Positions 59,687 through 64,000 of a DNA stretch of 64,000 bases are shown here, one piece after another. The position numbers and the translations under genes were made by a program. Source of the stretch: Filosporella fistucella (taxonomy: Eukaryota > Ascomycota > Leotiomycetes > Helotiales); NCBI GenBank assembly GCA_030077755.1, contig JAQJZZ010000007.1:1178001-1242000 (forward strand). The letters are read 5' to 3'. Numbering within the stretch: the first letter of the stretch is position 1; the number at the start of each line of letters is the position of its first letter. The notes under the pieces are model-generated. The model saw only the letters and a list, made by a program, of their open reading frames with translations. It ran no database searches and had not been told where the DNA came from.

Positions 59687-61112
59687 GATTTAAGAACAAG
59701 GGAGGAGGAGCAATTGTTCTGTACAAGTCTGAAGTGTCAGTTTAGATCTTGGAATGTAAATTGTAAAACCTGTCTTACATGTTTGAGCTTACGGAGCGAA
59801 TTGTGGAGAGGCAAGATTTTGCAGAGTGGACGGCTATAACAACAACAATATTATTGCAAAAGACAGCTTGAACATAAGCAAAATGAGGAGAAGGAGAAAG
59901 TGAACAATGAGACAAGACAGAAACACTGGTCGGCATGTGCTTTTTTGCGGTGGGAGATCCTAGGTCATTCGGACAACTTGGATTCTCATCCGTGGCAGCG
60001 CTCGAGTCAATCTTGGGGACCGAGGCAGGCTCGCACCTCGAAACCTGGTTGGCCATTTTGCTCGGAGACCCACCCCTGGTAATCGCGGAGCGACCGACAA
60101 TCTGGGCAATAAAATCGATACTACGGAGCAATCGCATTGAGGGGGGCTTGGAAGCATTGCAAAGAGTCTGTCTTGTGTGTGGAATTGGAGATTTCTGAAG
60201 ATATAATATGATTATATGATTTCGTAAAAATATGCAAGGCTTCACAAAGTCAGATATGTTCGTACAAAATTAATGAACGGTAAGGCAAGGCAGCGTAGCC
60301 TGAATGCATCGATTAATACCGAATTCACATGCTTTTCGCCGCTCGGGTTTTGCGGGGAAGGAACTTTTATGCGGTTTCTGATTGGCTCTTGGGGAGTCGG
60401 CTGCTTAGCTTCAACCTTAACGTCGCTCTCAGTATGCCATGCGGAATCTCCTGTGACAGTGACTCCGAATACAAATTCTAATCGACACACTCAAAAGAAG
60501 GTGGACCCCTTGGATGGTGTCTAATATATCAACAACAAATTAGATTAGTATAAAAGTCCCTAAATTAGGTAAAGTTTTCCCGATAGGATATTATCCGTAC
60601 TTTGAATCTCTTTTTATTCATAGTCATAGTTCCTATATTAGGCAAGGGAATTTGGTATCAGCTCGATGTTCGACAAGCTTAGCAGGCTTGGTGTGCCACT
60701 TATTGACTCAATCGGGAGAGTAACACCGAGTTTGCATATTTGAACCTCATCGGAAAAGGGAATGGCCGACTACCGCCTCACCATGATCAGGTACCTAGGC
60801 ATGTTATATCCCAACTTGACTGCCGCGGGAACCGTCCTAGGACTGTATATTCATGTTGTTCCGGATGGAAACATATGAACCAAGTGCCGATGGTAAAGAT
60901 TTGGATATCGACCGTTGTGCCCTGACGAACCTTTTTCCAATGTGATCTACATCCGGTAAATCTACTACAAGACTCCCAACAACCTCACTCGGTAGTAAAA
61001 TATTATCACTACACAATTTACCCTCGAGGTCTGCCAGGGGCCAGCCCACCGTCTGTCATTCGTCTCAAGTGAGACCAGCGATCTCTCTTGCTCAAAACCC
61101 AAAAATTACCAC
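59687..61112. other. Intergenic region, acyl-CoA synthetase / zinc-finger factor
   Basis: About 1.4 kb. An unassigned rightward frame (about 59917-60198) encodes a protein-like but unrecognised peptide, and the opposite strand is open across much of it too. An AT-rich patch (60530-60660) carries two CCTA(W)3TAGG palindromes at 60559-60569 and 60632-60642. No tRNA or known gene was recognised. Confidence 0.4.
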
Positions 61113-63836
61113 TCATCCACCTTCACTCGGCGCTCTGCTAACTCGGCTCCCTGCCATCCCACCAAGATCTCTCAGCAGATTCCCCAGATTCTCCACAAGC
61201 GGAGGTAACAACTCATCGACAACAGGGTAATTATTTCTATAAATACCTCGAGCAATGTTTAGAATCCGGTCTGTCTCTCTCAATTCCACATAGATTTTCG
61301 CGCTTCCATCAGCATCCACGATGCTAATAACCGGTATTGCATATGAACTAGTCAAGAAGGAGGGCAGCACCGACGGCGAAGCTTCTCCTTCATTGAGCAC
61401 GATGTGTGGCTTCTGCAATCCGGGATTTTGAGGCGGGGCGAGGAGGCCATATACCCATAGCGTGAGAGCAGAATAGTATACTGCAATCGCATTGAAACCT
61501 CTGCATTGGGCCAGCATCAGTGATTTTGCAGCCTTGAGAACTTGACCTGCATGCCAAATTGCGAGTCTAGCCTCCCGAGTCTGCACCCACTGGTTCATCT
61601 CCTCTGTGGCTTTTCTCGCTTCTTCTTCTCCATTCTTTCCCGCAAACCGTTGTAGGTCTTCCGGAGACACGTGCAAAATCATCAGAAGAAGCTCGCTTAC
61701 GAGCATCGCCTCGGGAGACGAGTGAGTAAGTGATGGAAGAAGAGTAGAGAATGTTGTAAGATCGCGGTGAAGCTCGGTGTAAGTTGTATTCAAGCAAAGG
61801 CGGTGGGTGTTTTTAGAAAGGGGAAAGAATTTCTTGGCATCAAGCAACGAGTAAATCTGACCCCAATAGCCGTGGAGCAAAGTCAACGCAGTGAGGTGAA
61901 CATCGATCCTTGACGAGAATTGCGGCAGAATGTCTGGCTGGTGAAGAGCCTCTATCAGAGTAGGTGGTGGAGGTGAAGCATGGGAGGATAAGAAGACCGA
62001 CCGCCATTCGGTAGCAGTTCTTGCAAGCCATAGAGGTCGAGAAGCGGGCAGATGGAATTTTAATTCGGTGAAAGTTATTTGTGGAGGTTTTTGCAAAGCA
62101 ATCGAGGCGTGGATATCGTGCATAAAGAGATGGATTACGAGTCTATAGAATGTTAGAACACTTCTAGTAGATCGTACTATTGGATGAACCTTTTAAAAGA
62201 TTCCCGTTCCACCCAATTTCTCCACTTTGTTTCCAGAATTTGATCCGGGTCATGTGCTGTAGGTTCCAGCGATGAGAGATTGCCCGGATCGGCAAAAGCT
62301 CCCGCTCGGCGTAGCATCTGTCACTTTTAGTGAGGCTCTGTCTGTATGAAGAAACCCAAGTTATGTGTCGAAAATAGACATGAGAGCATCAGCTAGGATG
62401 GGGCCTTACAATGACTGCTGGCTGAGCAAAACTTTCAGCAATTTCCATCAGTCTCTTGAACCCGCTCCAAAGTCCAACATCAAGTCCTATCATGAAAGCT
62501 TGTACGGATTGCAAATTCCGCGTATTACTATTATTTTTCTCCCACTACAAAGATCAGTACATTACTAGGTTCAGCTAAGAGCACATACAAATTCTCCTAG
62601 GGATAATCGCACGACATCATACAGGGCGAGACCCATCTTCCATATTGCAGGGGTTGAGATGAACGTGGATCCCGCTGAGGTGATTGCAATTAATAAATGA
62701 GGCAATACTCTTGCAGGATTGAACGTTCCAACATGAATTATATCATTGACTGCAAAGCTCTCCTGGTTGAAATAGACTTTGATAATACTATTGAGGAGAG
62801 ACAGAGATGGCAGGCACCGTGCCTGAGTGGGTTTGCTGGGCAATGTAAACATCAAAGACAACATTTGATCTCTCTGCTTCTCCTTTATACAACACTGTGA
62901 GAACTCGTCAATGTTATCGTCTGGAGAAGCCGGGGTGAGAACAGGTGGTATGCTATCCTCATCCACATCTAAAGCTTGTTGATCATTTAGCTTATGATCG
63001 GTTGAAGTAGGTGTCCATAGCCAAGGTGATCGTTCAAAAGCCGCATGTCGTTTGGAGACATCTTTGTGGCCTGCACGAGGTATGTCTTGGGGTCGTGGAG
63101 TGTAACCGACTTCTGGATTGGACATCTGAGTACCGAAATATGCCACCTCCACACTGTCGAGATCAATGTCCCATATGCCAAAGTCCATGTCCTGACTGAA
63201 GAATGAGTCCTGTGGGACGAACCCAATAGAGGGATCAATGTCCTGCACCATGGGAAGGTTTGAGTAGCCTCGAAAGTCCAGGTATGGCGGGACAGAGTTC
63301 GAAGACGACGAGTAGACATTGTCATCACGGTGAAGCTTGCCGCTGTCATTGTACGAGACCAAGTTGGCACTCTGATTCACTCCATTTGGTTTGGATGGAG
63401 GTTCGCATGGGATGCCCTTGCGCACACACCGAATACATGGCTTCTGGTCTTGACACTTCGCTTTTGCACCAACACATCCAGAACAAGCTGATGCCACTCT
63501 TTCTCCCCTAACGATGACGGGATGATTGTTAGATGTACGGTCATGGCTTGCTCGGTGACGGTTTAGTAAGTCTGCTCGATTGAAGCTTTTCGGGCACTGG
63601 GAACACCTATGCGGCCTTGCGTTCTCGTGGCTCTTTAGATGCCGATTTAGATGATCCGCTCGTTCATAAGTCCGACCACATAAATGACATCGATTTGGCC
63701 GCCTTGATTGGTCAACTCCTGGACTGGAACTATCCTCGAGCACCAGCTGTTCAGCCGGTTCATGGGACCTGGTATCAGAATCAGGTGGATATCCGGAAGG
63801 TTGGTCGATTCCAATTGCATCACAAAGTAGATCCAT
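61113..63836 (-). CDS. Transcription factor with two C2H2 fingers, Zn2Cys6 cluster and fungal TF domain
   Basis: A predicted nuclear DNA-binding regulator. Four exons (63836-62589, 62544-62410, 62317-62190, 62142-61113) give 846 residues. After an acidic N-terminus come two C2H2 fingers at about residues 50-100 (CHLCGRTYERADHLNRHLKSH and CSQCPKSFNRADLLNRHRASH share the R-A-D-x-L-N-R-H recognition helix), then a Zn2Cys6 binuclear cluster at about 118-144 with spacing C-x2-C-x6-C-x5-C-x2-C-x6-C. The C-terminal half is a helical fungal-specific transcription factor domain (blocks QAFMIGLDVGLWSGFKRLME, WVERESFKRLVIHLFMHDIH and RPLWLARTATEWRSVF). C2H2-Zn2Cys6 hybrids are a known minority class in filamentous fungi. 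The targets are unknown. It lies upstream of the acyl-CoA synthetase in the same orientation, but no regulatory link is shown. Confidence 0.85.
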
Positions 63837-64000
63837 TTTTGCAAATCACCAAAGTGACCTGATGTTTGCAGAGAGGTATCCGGTAGGAATGTGGAGGTGG
63901 GGTGAAGTCTTTCTTTTGAAGTCGAGACAGCTGCAGGACGCGAAAAGCGGGGTGTGGAGAAGATGGGGTTTCATGGCGGAATTGAAAAGCGGCATTACAT
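63837..64000. other. Upstream edge of the zinc-finger factor
   Basis: These are the last 164 bases of the window, upstream of the transcription factor start and presumably its 5' UTR or promoter. They are too short to judge further. Confidence 0.5.

Overview
This window is nuclear DNA of a filamentous ascomycete (Pezizomycotina). The genes are intron-rich, with short introns of about 45-90 nt and GT...AG ends, and the products include a fungal P-type H+-ATPase, a Chs7-family chaperone, a Zn2Cys6 transcription factor and the Hap2/HapB CCAAT-binding subunit. The overall style suggests Leotiomycetes (Helotiales), but that placement is inference from general impression, not from a search. No rRNA, tRNA, CRISPR array or intact transposon was recognised. 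Exon boundaries below were worked out by hand: each multi-exon model keeps one reading frame across GT/AG junctions and joins conserved protein blocks. Exceptions are stated.

Layout. 1.2-2.2 kb: HAP2/HapB (minus), followed by about 6.4 kb without a recognisable gene and unusually rich in short tandem repeats. 8.7-11.8 kb: TRM5 (tRNA m1G37 methyltransferase, minus) divergent from an ALKBH2-like DNA dioxygenase that carries a PIP-box-like N-terminus. 11.8-15.9 kb: NUS1 (cis-prenyltransferase subunit, minus) divergent from COG6. 16.2-18.1 kb: COX17 (three small exons, minus) divergent from RNA1 (RanGAP). 19.4-21.8 kb: PMT2-type protein O-mannosyltransferase (minus). 22.7-25.2 kb: MFS sugar transporter with long tails at both ends and an unresolved start (minus). 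28.3-29.5 kb: Chs7-like protein. 30.2-31.9 kb: SSL1 of TFIIH. 32.4-36.4 kb: two AT-rich, TpA-rich islands bracketing a DCAF4-like WD40 gene and a small ABM-domain gene. 36.5-40.3 kb: a large WD40 protein with an N-terminal SUMO-interaction-like motif (candidate Raf1/DIM-9-like CUL4 adaptor). 41.3-43.8 kb: Nrd1/Seb1-like CID-RRM protein (minus), divergent from mitochondrial citrate synthase (44.5-46.2 kb), then the YHM2-type citrate/oxoglutarate carrier (47.4-48.5 kb). 48.5-53.7 kb: about 5.2 kb with no recognisable gene, upstream of PMA1 (53.7-56.8 kb). 57.5-59.7 kb: long-chain acyl-CoA synthetase (minus). 61.1-63.8 kb: transcription factor combining two C2H2 fingers and a Zn2Cys6 cluster (minus).

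Functionally the window is mostly core housekeeping. Themes that may or may not be meaningful: NUS1, COG6 and PMT2 all serve glycosylation; citrate synthase and the citrate carrier are adjacent in the same orientation; the DCAF4-like and Raf1/DIM-9-like WD40 proteins would both be CUL4-DDB1 adaptors. I found no clear candidate for an entirely new multi-gene system. The best leads are the SIM-bearing WD40 gene beside decayed repeats, the PIP-box AlkB, the double-tailed sugar transporter or sensor, and in-frame introns in PMA1 and RNA1 that could yield alternative proteins.
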